From Limimaricola sp. G21655-S1 (GTDB lineage Bacteria; Pseudomonadota; Alphaproteobacteria; Rhodobacterales; Rhodobacteraceae): 64,000 nt of DNA. Location: NCBI RefSeq assembly GCF_027213785.1, contig NZ_JAPWGO010000008.1:119254-183253 (forward strand). Reading direction: 5' to 3'. Positions 18,802 through 28,617 of this stretch are shown piece after piece. Under the pieces are notes generated by a model. That model was not told where the DNA came from, did no database searches, and saw only the letters and a program-made list of their open reading frames with translations. Every line of letters starts with the position of its first letter. Within the stretch, counting starts at the first letter, position 1. A program made the translations under genes and the position numbers.

Positions 18802-19479
18802 ATGAGATCATCGAAGTCACGCTCGCGCGGCAACAAGAACCGCAACAACAACCGTCCTTCGGGCGGCAACATCGTCAATCGCGTGTTCGACAGCTCGGGC
18901 CCCGATGGCAAGGTGCGCGGTACGCCCCAGCAGATCATCGAGAAATACACCCAGCTGCACCGTGACGCCCAGCTTTCGGGTGACCGGGTCGCGGCCGAGA
19001 ACTTCGCCCAGCACGCCGAGCATTACCTGAGGATGCTGGCCGAGGCGCAGAAGGAAATCGAGGCCAAGCGCGAGGAGGCCGAGGCCCAGAACCGCGAGCG
19101 TCAGGCCGAGCGCGACCGCCAGGCCGAGCGCGACCGCGAGCGCGCGGCCCGCCTGCGGGCGCAGGAAGAGGCGGCAGCGGCGCATCACCAGCAGCCCGAA
19201 CCGCAGCGCGAGTCCCGTTACGAGGAGCGGCAGGCCGAGGAGCCCGCCAGCGATCTGGTCGAGACCCCGGAGAACCGCGAGCCCGCGCGCGAGATCCCGG
19301 CGCAGCCCGCGGAGGCCCAGCCCGGCGCCGAGGCGCCCAAGGCCGAGGACAAGCCCAAGCGGCCGCGCAAGCCGCGCGTGAAGCGCGACACGCCCGAGGG
19401 CGAAAAGCCCGCGCCGCGTCCGCGCCGCGCCAAGCCCGCCGCCAAGGCGGAGAGCGGATCGGCCGAAGCGGCCGAGTAG
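18802..19479 (+). CDS. DUF4167 domain-containing protein
   Basis: A 225-residue protein whose first 85 residues form the DUF4167 domain: basic start MRSSKSRSRGNKNRNNNRPS, then NRVFDSSGPDGKVRGTPQQIIEKYTQLHRDAQ and AENFAQHAEHYLRML. Residues 85-135 are a highly charged, probably coiled-coil region with Arg/Glu repeats, and the rest is Pro/Ala/Lys-rich and disordered. The asparagine- and arginine-rich start suggests RNA binding, but the function is not established. The gene is widespread in alphaproteobacteria next to prfA-prmC, as here. Confidence 0.85.
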   Translation: MRSSKSRSRGNKNRNNNRPSGGNIVNRVFDSSGPDGKVRGTPQQIIEKYTQLHRDAQLSGDRVAAENFAQHAEHYLRMLAEAQKEIEAKREEAEAQNRERQAERDRQAERDRERAARLRAQEEAAAAHHQQPEPQRESRYEERQAEEPASDLVETPENREPAREIPAQPAEAQPGAEAPKAEDKPKRPRKPRVKRDTPEGEKPAPRPRRAKPAAKAESGSAEAAE

Positions 19480-19499
19480 GCCCGCTCCGACAGGATGAA

Positions 19500-19536
19500 G
19501 AAAAGGCGGCGCCCGGATCCGGGCGCCGCCTTTTTC
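19500..19536. terminator. Rho-independent terminator between the DUF4167 gene and rsmA
   Basis: A perfect inverted repeat AAAAGGCGGCGCCCGGATCC with its partner arm ending in TTTTT spans 19501-19535. The flanking A and T runs let it act on both strands between convergent genes. Confidence 0.9.
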
Positions 19537-19537
19537 G

Positions 19538-20383
19538 TCACTGCGCTGCGGCCACCGACCGGGCCAGCGCGCACCACGCCTCGAGCCCGACCTGCTCGGC
19601 CCGCTCGGTCGGCGGGATGCCGGCGGCGGCGAGGTGATCCTCGATTCCCGGCGCCACCCCCTTGAGCGAGGCGCGCAGCATCTTGCGTCGCTGGTTGAAC
19701 CCGGCCGCCACGACGCGGCTCAGCACCGCCGGATCGGCCGGAAAGCGCGGCGCGGGCAGGGCGGTGAGATGGACCACCGCCGAGGACACCTTGGGCGCGG
19801 GCACGAAGGCCTGCGGCGGCAGGTCGAGCACGATCCGCGCGCTGGCGCGCCACTGCGCGAGGATCGCGAGGCGGCCATAGGCCTTGGAGCCCGGCGCGGC
19901 GACGATCCGCTCGGCCACCTCGCGCTGGAACATCAGCGTCAGGCTCTCCCAGAAGGGCGGCCACTCTTTCGGCGTCAGCCAGCGCACCAGAAGCTCGGTG
20001 CCGACATTGTAGGGCAGGTTCGCGGCGACCCGGATCGGCGGCGTCAGATGCGCCAGCGGGTCGATCTCGAGCGCGTCCCCCTCGATCACCTGCAACCGAC
20101 CGGGATAGCGCGCGGCGATCTCCTCGAGCGCGGGCATGCAGCGCGCGTCCTTCTCGATCGCGAGCACCCGGCGCGCGCCCTCGGCCAAGAGCCCGCGCGT
20201 CAGCCCGCCCGGACCCGGCCCAATCTCGAGAATGTCCGATCCCGCCAGGTCGCCCGCCGCCCGCGCGATCCGCGCGGTGAGGTTGAGGTCGAGCAGGAAG
20301 TTCTGGCCCAGCGTCTTCTTGGCGCGCAGGCCGTGGGTCTCGATCACCTCGCGCAGGGGCGGCAGATCGTCGATAGCGGCCAT
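19538..20383 (-). CDS. rsmA: 16S rRNA (adenine(1518)-N(6)/adenine(1519)-N(6))-dimethyltransferase
   Basis: A 281-residue KsgA-type enzyme that dimethylates two adjacent adenines near the 3' end of 16S rRNA. Visible motifs are [17 protein letters not shown] motif [17 protein letters not shown], and the catalytic [11 protein letters not shown]. The start at MAAIDDLPP follows family practice; the ORF extends 19 codons upstream without homology. It is the last gene of the lptFGD-surA-pdxA-rsmA cluster, 69 bp after pdxA. Confidence 0.96.
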   Translation of the reverse strand: MAAIDDLPPLREVIETHGLRAKKTLGQNFLLDLNLTARIARAAGDLAGSDILEIGPGPGGLTRGLLAEGARRVLAIEKDARCMPALEEIAARYPGRLQVIEGDALEIDPLAHLTPPIRVAANLPYNVGTELLVRWLTPKEWPPFWESLTLMFQREVAERIVAAPGSKAYGRLAILAQWRASARIVLDLPPQAFVPAPKVSSAVVHLTALPAPRFPADPAVLSRVVAAGFNQRRKMLRASLKGVAPGIEDHLAAAGIPPTERAEQVGLEAWCALARSVAAAQ

Positions 20384-20397
20384 GGGGGCGATCCCTC

Positions 20398-20419
20398 GTT
20401 CATCTTTCCGAAAATACGC
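20398..20419 (-). repeat. Dispersed intergenic repeat, copy a (GATGAAC subtype)
   Basis: On the minus strand this reads GCGTATTT, three variable bases, then GAAAGATGAAC. It lies in the pdxA-rsmA gap, upstream of rsmA. Four related copies occur elsewhere in the window (29104, 30480, 32461, 32502). Confidence 0.6.
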
Positions 20420-20452
20420 AGGCGCTCCGCCGGGGACCACCGCGCCGTTCCC

Positions 20453-21424
20453 TTAGCGCGCGCCGCGCGCCTGCGCCATATCGGCGGCCATGCGGATCGC
20501 GGCGATCATCGAGGACGGGTCCGCGAGCCCCTGTCCGGCGATGCCGAAAGCGGTGCCGTGATCCGGCGAGGTGCGGATGAAGGGCAGGCCGAGCGTGACG
20601 TTGACCCCGCCCGAGAAATCGATGGTCTTGATCGGGATCAGCGCCTGATCGTGATACATGCAGATCGCCGCGTCGTAGCCCGCGCGCGCACCCGCATGGA
20701 ACATCGTGTCGGCCGACATCGGCCCGCGCAGGTCGAAGCCCTCGTCGCCCAGCCGCGCCATCAGCGGCGCGATCATGGCGATCTCCTCGTGACCCATCTT
20801 GCCGTCCTCGCCCGCATGGGGGTTCAGCCCGGCGATGGCGATGCGCGGTGCCTCGATCCCGAAATCGCGGATCAGCGCGTCGCGGGTGATACGGATCGTG
20901 GCCTCGAGCAGTTCCGGCGTGAGCCGTTCGGGCACCTGTGACAGCGGGATGTGGATGGTGGCGGGGACGACGCGCAGCGCGTCGCAGGCAAGCATCATCA
21001 CGACATCGTCCACGCCAGCCAGCGCCGCGAGATACTCGGTATGGCCCGGATAGGCGAAATTCGCGCCGTCGATCAGCGCGGCCTTGTGGATCGGCGCGGT
21101 GCACAGCGCCGAACAGTCGCCCGAGCGCACCAGATCGACGCCGTCGCGGATCGCGTCGATCACGCCCTGCGCATGGGCCGGATCGGGTCGTCCCGGCACG
21201 GCCGGGGGGCCGAAATCTCGCGCCAGCACCGGCAGCGCGGTTCCGCTCAGATCCGCCGCCTCGGAGGCCCCGCTCACCGCCCGCCATGGCAGCGCTTCGG
21301 GCAGGTGGCGCGGATCTCCGAGCCAGAGGAGCGGGATCTCGCCGCGCAGCTTCTCCCAGGCGCGGGCCGCGATCTCCGGGCCGATGCCCGCGGGCTCTCC
21401 GCAGGAGATCGCGACCGGCTTCAC
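20453..21424 (-). CDS. pdxA: 4-hydroxythreonine-4-phosphate dehydrogenase
   Basis: A 323-residue enzyme of pyridoxal phosphate synthesis that oxidises 4-phosphohydroxy-L-threonine. Family motifs are AISCGEPAGIGPEIAARAW at the N-terminus, TAPIHKAAL, AYPGHTEYLA, GLNPHAGEDGKMGHEE and MYHDQALIPIKT, including the metal-binding His residues. The start is GTG, overlapping the TGA of surA (GTGA); an upstream extension of the frame is Arg/Pro-rich and non-homologous. The surA-pdxA-rsmA order is conserved in Proteobacteria. Confidence 0.95.
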   Translation of the reverse strand: MKPVAISCGEPAGIGPEIAARAWEKLRGEIPLLWLGDPRHLPEALPWRAVSGASEAADLSGTALPVLARDFGPPAVPGRPDPAHAQGVIDAIRDGVDLVRSGDCSALCTAPIHKAALIDGANFAYPGHTEYLAALAGVDDVVMMLACDALRVVPATIHIPLSQVPERLTPELLEATIRITRDALIRDFGIEAPRIAIAGLNPHAGEDGKMGHEEIAMIAPLMARLGDEGFDLRGPMSADTMFHAGARAGYDAAICMYHDQALIPIKTIDFSGGVNVTLGLPFIRTSPDHGTAFGIAGQGLADPSSMIAAIRMAADMAQARGAR

Positions 21425-22623
21425 TGGCCGATACGCGCCCGTGCGCGCAGCTCGGCGAGCAGGATGTCGGCGCGGGCCGAGAGCTTCTGGCTCAGGAGCC
21501 TGTTTCGCACGGCCTCGCGATCGACGCCCTCGGCCGTCACGGGCGTGCGCGAGCACAGCATGGTGAAGAACAGCGTGCCGTCCTGGCTCAGGTTCCACGA
21601 GGCCTCATTGGGGTCGAGTCGCGCCAGTTCCAGCCCGAGATCCTGCGGCAGCGCCGCGGGCGCGACGCTCTGGCGCACCAGTCGCTCTTCGGGCAGGCCC
21701 TTGGCGACGCCGTAGAGATCGTCGCAGGTATCGACGAGGCCATCGATCCGCGCCGCCTCGGCCTGCGCGGTGCCGGCGCCGGGGATCGCGAATTGCGCGT
21801 AGTCGATCTCGGCGATCGCGGCCGGGGCCTGCGGCGCCTCGCGGATGTCGCGCAGCTGGAACAGCGCGACGCCGTTGCGGATCGGGATCGGCGGTGTGAC
21901 CTCGCCCGGCTCGAGCGACAGAAGCAGCCCGTGGAGCCCGGCCGGATAATCGCTCAGCGCGGCCCAGTCGAGACGGCCCCCCTGGGTGCGCGAGGGCAGC
22001 GCCGAAACCGCGCGGGCCTCGGCCTCGAAGGCGGCGGTGGAGCGCAGCTTCGAGATCGCCTCGGCGCGGGCCATCGCCGCGGCGGCGCGCGGCGGCGGCG
22101 CCGGGATGATGATCTCGGAGAGCAGCAGCTCGACCGATTCCGGCCCGCCGGTCCGCGCCAGCGCCGCATCGATCTCGGCCTCGGAGACATCGACGCCCGA
22201 GCCGTAGCGGCGGCGGATATAGTCGCGCCACGAGGCGTTGACCCGCACGAAATCGCGCAGCGTCTCGCGCGCCACGCCCTGCGTGGCGAGCTGTGCGAGA
22301 AAGGCGTCGAGCGACAGGTTCGCGCGCTGCGCGAACTCGGCCATCGCGGCCTCGAGACCTTCCTCGGTGAGCTGCATCCCGGCGCGGTTCAGCTCCTGCA
22401 GCTTGAGCTTTTCCTCGACCAGCTGCTTGCGGGCCTCCGCGCCGAGATCGCCCGGCGTGTTGAACGCGGCCAGCAGCTTGGCGCGCTGGTCGAGTTCGTA
22501 ATTGGTGACGGCGCTGCCGTTCACCGTGACCGCCGGGGCGAACAGCCCCTGCGCGGCGGCGCCCACCGGCGCGGCCAGGGCGGTGGCGAGCGCCACGGCC
22601 TTTACGACATCAAAAGCCCGCAT
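21421..22623 (-). CDS. surA: Periplasmic peptidyl-prolyl isomerase/chaperone SurA
   Basis: A 400-residue exported protein: signal peptide about residues 1-25 (FDVVKAVALATALAAPVGAAAQG), an N-terminal SurA chaperone domain (NYELDQRAKLLAAF, KQLVEEKLKLQEL), and a parvulin-like PPIase domain (about 160-260, ISKLRSTAAFEAEARAVSALPSRTQGGRLDW). It escorts outer-membrane proteins, including LptD, to the BAM complex, which fits its place next to lptD. The ATG at 22623 was chosen because GGAG precedes it; 22635 is the alternative. The PPIase core is shortened and less conserved than in E. coli, so isomerase activity is uncertain. Confidence 0.9.
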   Translation of the reverse strand: MRAFDVVKAVALATALAAPVGAAAQGLFAPAVTVNGSAVTNYELDQRAKLLAAFNTPGDLGAEARKQLVEEKLKLQELNRAGMQLTEEGLEAAMAEFAQRANLSLDAFLAQLATQGVARETLRDFVRVNASWRDYIRRRYGSGVDVSEAEIDAALARTGGPESVELLLSEIIIPAPPPRAAAAMARAEAISKLRSTAAFEAEARAVSALPSRTQGGRLDWAALSDYPAGLHGLLLSLEPGEVTPPIPIRNGVALFQLRDIREAPQAPAAIAEIDYAQFAIPGAGTAQAEAARIDGLVDTCDDLYGVAKGLPEERLVRQSVAPAALPQDLGLELARLDPNEASWNLSQDGTLFFTMLCSRTPVTAEGVDREAVRNRLLSQKLSARADILLAELRARARIGQ

Positions 22624-22655
22624 TCCGGCTCCCATCCTCGTCCGATCGTTCCGTC

Positions 22656-24773
22656 TCAGCCCTCGCAGCTCCGCGCCGCGGGCAGGGCCGTCTGACCGGT
22701 TGAAAAACCGGCAAGATTGACCGAGAGCCCGAAGCTCGTGGAGGGGTCCACGTCATCGGTATCGGTGTAGCGGCGCGATGCCGAAAGGTCCACCGTGACG
22801 CATTCGTTGCGCCAGCCGGCGCCGATCTCGGCGCGCACCGGTTCGTCGGCGGCGATGTCGTAGCGCGCCTCGGCCGAGAGGCTCCAGCGCGGGCCCAGAT
22901 TCAGCACCGTGTCGAACGCGATCTCGGAGATCCGGGGCTGGTCCTCGGCCGGTCCCTCCTCGAGCCACAGATAGGCGGCGGTGAAATCGAAGCTCTCGCG
23001 GTCGAAGCCGAGCCGCGCCTCGGCGGTGGAGATGCCGAAATCGTCATCGAAGGTGGTCGAGGCCTCGAGCCCGAGATCCTGTCCGAGATCGAGCCTCGTC
23101 GAGATCAGCCAGTCGGAGCGGGTCGAGGTCAGCCCGGTGATGTCGTCGATTCCCTGCAGCGCCTCGTCGCGCAGCAGCCGCCCGCCCAGCACCGACAGGC
23201 TCCGACCATCGGCGCCGAGCAGGCTCCAGCGCAGGCCGAGGCCGGCGTTGAGACCGGTTTCCTGCAGATCCTCGCCCGGCAGCCGGTCGAGCGCGAAGAG
23301 TGAGACCGCGTCGAACTCGGCCAGCCGCGAATCCTCGTTGGGCACGTCGCCGCCCTGCGTCGCCACGCCGGCGAGGCTCGCCACCGGCTCGATGATCTGG
23401 GCGGTGCCGTCGTCACCGCGCCGCAGCAGCGGCCAGCGCAGGGTCACCCCGGCCGATTGCGCCGCCCGCAGCACCGTGTCGTCGAATTCGGGGTCGTCGT
23501 CGATGGCATAGGCGTCGAGCCGGCCGCGCAGCTCGGTGGTGAACTGCAGGCCGGGGCCGAAGATGAGATCCCCGTACCAATCGCCCGAGACGCCGCCGCG
23601 GGTGACGTCGCGCGTCGCCTCCGGGTCGCCCGGGTCGCCGTCGCGCCAAAGCGCGTCGGCGTCGGCGCGCAGGCGCAGCCGGCCGCCCAACGGAGCCGGG
23701 CGTAGCACCGCCTCGCGCTCGATCCGCGCCACCAGCGGCGGCAGCGAGGCGCTGGATTCATCCTCGCGCAGGCTTTCGTAATAGGCGATCTCGGCCAGCG
23801 CGTAGCCGTCGTCGCGCAGCCGGTAGGTGCGCAGGCTGCTGTCGAGCCGATCCTGGTCGGAGAGGTCGTAATCAAGCAGGAAGGCCTCGTCCGACACGGC
23901 CTCGAGATCGAATTCGAGCCGGATGTCGCGCGGCAGCGCGAAGGCGCCCTCGGCAAAGAGCGCGTAGCGCGGCGAGACCGCGCCGTCATCCTCGGCGAGA
24001 TGCGTCTCGATCTGGGTCCAGCCGCTGCGGAAGGCCTGCCGGTAGCGCAGTTCGAGATTGCGGGCCCCGGTGGCGATCCACGGCGTCACGGTCAGGTCGC
24101 GGCGGCCGCCGAGGCGGATGAAATAGGGCAGCTTCAGCCCGAAGCCGAGCGCATCCGAGGAGAAGAGCTGCGGCACCAAGAGCCCCGAGGCGCGCTCCAG
24201 CGTCGGGTCCGGAAGGCGCATCCGCGGCAGCCAGAACACCGGCACGCCGGCGACGCGAAAGCTCGCATCGTCGAAATAGAGCTGCTGGCCGATCTCGTCA
24301 TGCACGACCCGCGCGGCGCGGATTTCCCAGAGCGGCGTCTCGTCGCCGCAGACCCGGCACGAGGTCGCCGCCGTGCGGGTGAGCGCGGTCAGCCCGGTGC
24401 CGGTGCGGTCGATCCGCGCCGCCGAGACCTGAAGCTGCCGATCCAGCACCAGCCGCGCGCCGCGCAGCAGCCCGGCTTCGAGCCGCGGATCGATCTCGGC
24501 CGCCTCGGCAGTGAACACCTCGCCATCGGGGGTGGTGATCAGGATCGGCCCGGCGACGCTGAGCCGGTCGGCGGCGCGGTCATAGGTGATCGCGGAGGCG
24601 CTGAGCCGGGTGCCGTCGTAGAAGGCCTCGACATTGCCGCTCGCCACCAGCACCTCCTGCGCAGTGACGGTAACGCTGTCGGCCACGAGCTGGGCGAGAC
24701 CCTGCGCGGCGAGGGGCAGCGGCGTCATGGCGGGCATCAGCCCCAGCAGGGCCGCGAGCAGGCGTCGGATCAT
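22656..24773 (-). CDS. lptD: LPS-assembly outer membrane protein LptD
   Basis: A 705-residue protein with a signal peptide (MIRRLLAALLGLMPAM...LAAQG), an N-terminal OstA-type jellyroll (about 30-150, with SASAITYDRAADRLSVAGPILITTPDG) and a long C-terminal beta-barrel. Two Cys lie close together after the jellyroll (SCRVCGDE) and one near the C-terminus (ARSCEG), consistent with the disulfide-stabilised LptD plug. It inserts LPS in the outer leaflet with LptE. The ATG overlaps the lptG stop (ATGA). Confidence 0.93.
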   Translation of the reverse strand: MIRRLLAALLGLMPAMTPLPLAAQGLAQLVADSVTVTAQEVLVASGNVEAFYDGTRLSASAITYDRAADRLSVAGPILITTPDGEVFTAEAAEIDPRLEAGLLRGARLVLDRQLQVSAARIDRTGTGLTALTRTAATSCRVCGDETPLWEIRAARVVHDEIGQQLYFDDASFRVAGVPVFWLPRMRLPDPTLERASGLLVPQLFSSDALGFGLKLPYFIRLGGRRDLTVTPWIATGARNLELRYRQAFRSGWTQIETHLAEDDGAVSPRYALFAEGAFALPRDIRLEFDLEAVSDEAFLLDYDLSDQDRLDSSLRTYRLRDDGYALAEIAYYESLREDESSASLPPLVARIEREAVLRPAPLGGRLRLRADADALWRDGDPGDPEATRDVTRGGVSGDWYGDLIFGPGLQFTTELRGRLDAYAIDDDPEFDDTVLRAAQSAGVTLRWPLLRRGDDGTAQIIEPVASLAGVATQGGDVPNEDSRLAEFDAVSLFALDRLPGEDLQETGLNAGLGLRWSLLGADGRSLSVLGGRLLRDEALQGIDDITGLTSTRSDWLISTRLDLGQDLGLEASTTFDDDFGISTAEARLGFDRESFDFTAAYLWLEEGPAEDQPRISEIAFDTVLNLGPRWSLSAEARYDIAADEPVRAEIGAGWRNECVTVDLSASRRYTDTDDVDPSTSFGLSVNLAGFSTGQTALPAARSCEG

Positions 24774-25858
24774 CCATCCTCCAGATGTAGCAGCAGGCCG
24801 AGCGACGACAGGATCGCCGCGACGGGCGGGGCCCAGGCCGCGAGCGCGGGCGGGATCTGTCCGTTCTCCCCGAGGATCTGCGCGAAGTTGCGCAGGAAGT
24901 ACACGCCGAAGCTCAGCAAAATCGCGCCCAGCACCATGACGCCGACCCGGCCGCCGCGCTGGTGGCGCATGGTGAAGCCGGCGCCGATCAGCAGCATCGC
25001 GGTCAGGAAGGCGGGCTGCGCCAGCTCGGTCTGCAGGAACACCTGGTGGCGCCGCGCGGTGAAGCCCGCGGCTTGCAGCCGGTCGATGAAGCCCGGCAGC
25101 TTCCACACCGAGATCGCCGCGGGATCGCCGAAGCTGTCGCGGATCTGGGTGGCGGTGAGAGACGAGGCCAGCGTCATCTGCGGCAGCCGCTCGGCGGCGG
25201 TCTCGGGGTTCTCGGCCGAGAGCGGCCAGCGCTTGACCCCGCGCAGCAGCCAGTGGCCGGTCTGCAGCTCGGCTAAGCTCGCCTCGACCCGCTCGCGCGG
25301 GCGGCCTTCGGTGTCGAAGGTCAGAAAGCTCGCGTCGCGCAGCACGGTGCCGTCGAGATTGCTGCCCTTGGCGCGGATCACCGTCTGCGCCTCGCTGTCA
25401 CCCTGACGCAGCCAGAGCCCATCATCGGAGAGGGTGATCACCCGTTCCTCGCCCTTGAGGCTGTCGGTGCGGGCCTCGTAGGCGCGGGTGGTCGCGGCGA
25501 CCAGCGGGTTGATCAGCGCCACGGCGGCGACGCCGAGGAGCAGCGTCACCACGACCGGGGCGATCAGCGCCGCGAGCGCCGAGCGGCCGGCGGCGCGGGT
25601 GACCACCAGCTCCGAGGAGCGGGCGAGGCCGAGAAACAGCGCGATGCCCGAGATGATCACGATCAGCGGCAGGATCTCGTAGAGCTGGGCCGGGGCGTTG
25701 AGCATGCTCACGGCCAGAAGCTCGCCGATGCCGGTGGTGCCGCCGAAGCGCCGCGCCTGCTCGACGAAATCGATCATCGTCAGCATCGCGAAGAAGATGC
25801 CGAGCGTGCCGAGAAACGCCATGATGTAACGGCGGGCGAAATAGCGGTGCAGGATCAT
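24770..25858 (-). CDS. lptG: LPS export ABC transporter permease LptG
   Basis: A 362-residue inner-membrane protein of the LptF/LptG (YjgP/YjgQ) family with about three N-terminal and three C-terminal membrane helices around a periplasmic beta-jellyroll (about 130-265). Typical pieces are RYIMAFLGTLGIFFAMLTMIDFVEQ and RSSELVVTRAAGRSALAAL. With LptF and LptB it extracts LPS from the inner membrane. It overlaps lptF and lptD by 4 bp on either side. Confidence 0.94.
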   Translation of the reverse strand: MILHRYFARRYIMAFLGTLGIFFAMLTMIDFVEQARRFGGTTGIGELLAVSMLNAPAQLYEILPLIVIISGIALFLGLARSSELVVTRAAGRSALAALIAPVVVTLLLGVAAVALINPLVAATTRAYEARTDSLKGEERVITLSDDGLWLRQGDSEAQTVIRAKGSNLDGTVLRDASFLTFDTEGRPRERVEASLAELQTGHWLLRGVKRWPLSAENPETAAERLPQMTLASSLTATQIRDSFGDPAAISVWKLPGFIDRLQAAGFTARRHQVFLQTELAQPAFLTAMLLIGAGFTMRHQRGGRVGVMVLGAILLSFGVYFLRNFAQILGENGQIPPALAAWAPPVAAILSSLGLLLHLEDG

Positions 25859-26976
25859 GCCGGGACGCCTCTTCGGTACTTGCGGCGCGGCCGGCCCGCC
25901 AGCACCAGCTCGACGGCGACGATGGCCAGGGCCGCGATGGCGGGAACATAGACCAGCGGCCAGCGCGAGGGATCGCCGCGCAGCGCCGAGGCGACCACGG
26001 ATTCCAGCGACTGCACGAGGATGATCAGCCCGATCGCGCCGAGGATTTGGCGCCAGACGCCAAAGCGCGAGAAGCCGCCGATCAGCAGGGTGGCGAAGCC
26101 GATCAGCGGCGCCGCCACCGACAGGAGCGCCGCCGCGACGCGGTCATGCGCCTCCACCGCGAGCTGCGCCGCGTTGCGGTCGGTCGCCTCAAGGGTTTCG
26201 GGCGTCGGGCGCAGCAGCTCCAGCGTCGAGACCTCGCGGGTGCGCCTGCGACCGCTGTCGGAGGCGCGGGTCAGCGGCTCCAGATCATAGGCGAAATCCT
26301 CGAAGCGGGTGGTCGAAAGCCGCGCCGCCTCGGGCTGCAGCACCTGCACCAGCCCGTCGATCATCACCAGCTGCGGCGCCGTCGCGGTTTCCACCAGATA
26401 GGCGCTTGAGGCCGTGTAGGTGACGGTCTCCTCGGGGTCGCGGCTGTCGGATATCAGCAGGTCGCGCAGCTCGCCTTCGGGGGTGATGTCGCGGATGTAG
26501 AGGGTGATGCCCGAGATCGGCGAGAGGAACTCGCCCTCCTGCAGCAGCCGCGCCGTGGCGCTGCGCGCGATCTCGGCCTGCCGGTCGGCGAGCCTCGCAT
26601 TGGCGAGCGGGTTGATCACCAAGGTCAGCGCCCCGGTGAGCAGCCCGGCCACGATGCCGAAGGCCAGCACCGGCCGCGCCAGCCGGAACGGCGAAAAGCC
26701 GGTGGCCTGCATCACGGTGAGCTCGCTGTCCGAGCTCAGCCGGTTGGTGACGTAGAGCGCCGCGGCAAAGCCCGCGATCGGCAGCACCAGCCGGATCAGC
26801 GAGGGCAGGGTGAGCATGGTGAGTTCGAGAAAGACCGAGAGGTTCTGCCCGTCGGCCACCAGCTGGTCGAACAGCTGCACGGCGCTGTTGACCCAGTAGA
26901 CCAGCACCAGCACCAGCGCGAAAAAGCCGAACAGCATCATCAGCTGCGACAGCATGTACCTGTCGAATCGCGCCAC
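25855..26976 (-). CDS. lptF: LPS export ABC transporter permease LptF
   Basis: A 373-residue YjgP/YjgQ-family permease, partner of LptG. It has VARFDRYMLSQLMMLFGFFALVLVLVYWVN as first helix, SSDSELTVMQATGFSPFRLARPVLAFG at the coupling region and three C-terminal helices. The GTG at 26976, with GAGG just before it, gives the usual VARFDRYML start; an ATG at 26991 is an alternative that would add five residues. It heads the lptF-lptG-lptD-surA-pdxA-rsmA cluster and is divergent from pepA. Confidence 0.92.
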   Translation of the reverse strand: MARFDRYMLSQLMMLFGFFALVLVLVYWVNSAVQLFDQLVADGQNLSVFLELTMLTLPSLIRLVLPIAGFAAALYVTNRLSSDSELTVMQATGFSPFRLARPVLAFGIVAGLLTGALTLVINPLANARLADRQAEIARSATARLLQEGEFLSPISGITLYIRDITPEGELRDLLISDSRDPEETVTYTASSAYLVETATAPQLVMIDGLVQVLQPEAARLSTTRFEDFAYDLEPLTRASDSGRRRTREVSTLELLRPTPETLEATDRNAAQLAVEAHDRVAAALLSVAAPLIGFATLLIGGFSRFGVWRQILGAIGLIILVQSLESVVASALRGDPSRWPLVYVPAIAALAIVAVELVLAGRPRRKYRRGVPA

Positions 26977-27137
26977 CGGTCCCTCGTCCATCCATGGCCG
27001 CCGAGGTGGCCGCCCGTCTTCGCGCATCCTAGCCGAGGGTGCGGGCGGGTTGAACCGCGATCTGGCCTTTGCCGGTCTCGGCGGCTAGGCTCCGCCGCCA
27101 GAGCCAATGATCCCCGACAACGACCCAAGGAGCCGGC

Positions 27138-28613
27138 ATGTCCCGCACCCCCCGCATCGATTTCCTTCCCCATGACGCGCAGGATCTCACCGCCGCGCAG
27201 GGCCGAGTCGCGGTCTTCATGGGCCCCGACGGTCCCGAGACCGAGGCGGTGCGCGCGCTCGACGAGGCGATGGGCGGGGCGCTGGCACGGCTGGCCGGGG
27301 GCCGGCGCTGGAGCCGGGCCGGGACCGGCGAGGTGGTCGAGATCGCCGTGCCCGCGGGCCTCGCCGCCGAGGCGGTGCTGGTGGTGAAGCACGATGCCGA
27401 GACCGACCGGCTCGCGATGCGCCGCGCCGGTGGCGCCATCGCCGCCAAGGCCGGGCGCGGCGAACTGACGGTGCTGGCCTCGGGCCTGCGCCATGCCGGA
27501 GAGGTGGCGCTGGGCCTCGCACTGCGCGCCTACCGCTTCGATGCGCATCAGAAGCAGGACCCCGAGGCCGAGCCGGATGGGCGCGTGCGGTTCATCTCCG
27601 AGGATGCCGAGGCGCTGGGGCGCGAGGCCGGCCCGATGGCCGCCATCGCCGAGGGCGTGGCCTTCACCCGCGATCTCGTCAACGAGCCCGCCAACGTGCT
27701 GACCACCGACGATTTCGCGGCACGTCTCGCGGCGATGCAGGAGCTGGGACTCGAGGTCGAGATTCTGGAGGAGGACGAGCTGAAGCGTCTTGGCATGGGC
27801 GCTCTGCTGGCCGTGGGCCAGGGCTCCGACAGCCCCTCCAAGGTCGTGGTGATGCGCTGGCAGGGCGGCGGCGACGAGGCCCCGCTGGCGCTCGTGGGCA
27901 AGGGCGTGGTGTTCGACACCGGCGGCATCTCCCTCAAGCCCGCCGCTGGCATGGAGGACATGACCATGGACATGGGCGGCGCGGGCACCGTCGCCGGCAC
28001 GATGCGGGCGCTGGCGCTGCGCCGCGCCAAGGCCAATGTCGTGGGCCTCGTGGGGCTCGTGGAGAACATGCCCTCGGGCAACGCCACCCGCCCCGGCGAC
28101 GTGGTGCGCTCGATGAAGGGCGACACGATCGAGGTGATCAACACCGATGCCGAGGGCCGGCTCGTGCTGGCCGACGTGATGTGGTACGCGCAGGAGCGGT
28201 TCAAACCCTCTGGCATGATCGATCTCGCGACGCTGACCGGTGCCATCATCGTGGCGCTGGGCCACGAGAATGCGGGGGTCTTCTCGAACGAGGACGGCTT
28301 TGCCGAGGCGCTCCTGGCGGCGGCGCAGGCCGAGGGCGAAGGCGCGTGGCGGCTGCCGATGGGCGAGGCCTATGACAAGGTCCTGAAGAGCCGGGTCGCC
28401 GACATGCGCAACGTTGGCACTGGCCGCGAGGGCGGATCGATCACCGCGGCGCAGTTCCTCAAGCGCTTCGTGCAGGACGGCACGCCCTGGATCCATCTCG
28501 ACATCGCCGGGACCGCGTCGCTCAAGTCGGATTCGGCGCTTGGCCCCAGGGGCGCGACCGGTTGGGGCGTGATGGCGCTCAACCGCCTCGTGGCCGACCG
28601 CTACGAGGGCTGA
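27138..28613 (+). CDS. pepA: Leucyl aminopeptidase (M17)
   Basis: A 491-residue cytosol aminopeptidase. The C-terminal catalytic domain has the metal-binding segments LVGKGVVFDTGGISLKPA, MGGAGTVAGTMRAL and the signature NTDAEGRLVLADVMWYA. The N-terminal domain (about 1-170) is the usual less conserved macro-like domain. It removes N-terminal residues from peptides; E. coli PepA also binds DNA in Xer recombination, which is not assumed here. It lies 4 bp before holC, an association common in Proteobacteria. Confidence 0.96.
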   Translation: MSRTPRIDFLPHDAQDLTAAQGRVAVFMGPDGPETEAVRALDEAMGGALARLAGGRRWSRAGTGEVVEIAVPAGLAAEAVLVVKHDAETDRLAMRRAGGAIAAKAGRGELTVLASGLRHAGEVALGLALRAYRFDAHQKQDPEAEPDGRVRFISEDAEALGREAGPMAAIAEGVAFTRDLVNEPANVLTTDDFAARLAAMQELGLEVEILEEDELKRLGMGALLAVGQGSDSPSKVVVMRWQGGGDEAPLALVGKGVVFDTGGISLKPAAGMEDMTMDMGGAGTVAGTMRALALRRAKANVVGLVGLVENMPSGNATRPGDVVRSMKGDTIEVINTDAEGRLVLADVMWYAQERFKPSGMIDLATLTGAIIVALGHENAGVFSNEDGFAEALLAAAQAEGEGAWRLPMGEAYDKVLKSRVADMRNVGTGREGGSITAAQFLKRFVQDGTPWIHLDIAGTASLKSDSALGPRGATGWGVMALNRLVADRYEG

Positions 28614-28617
28614 GACG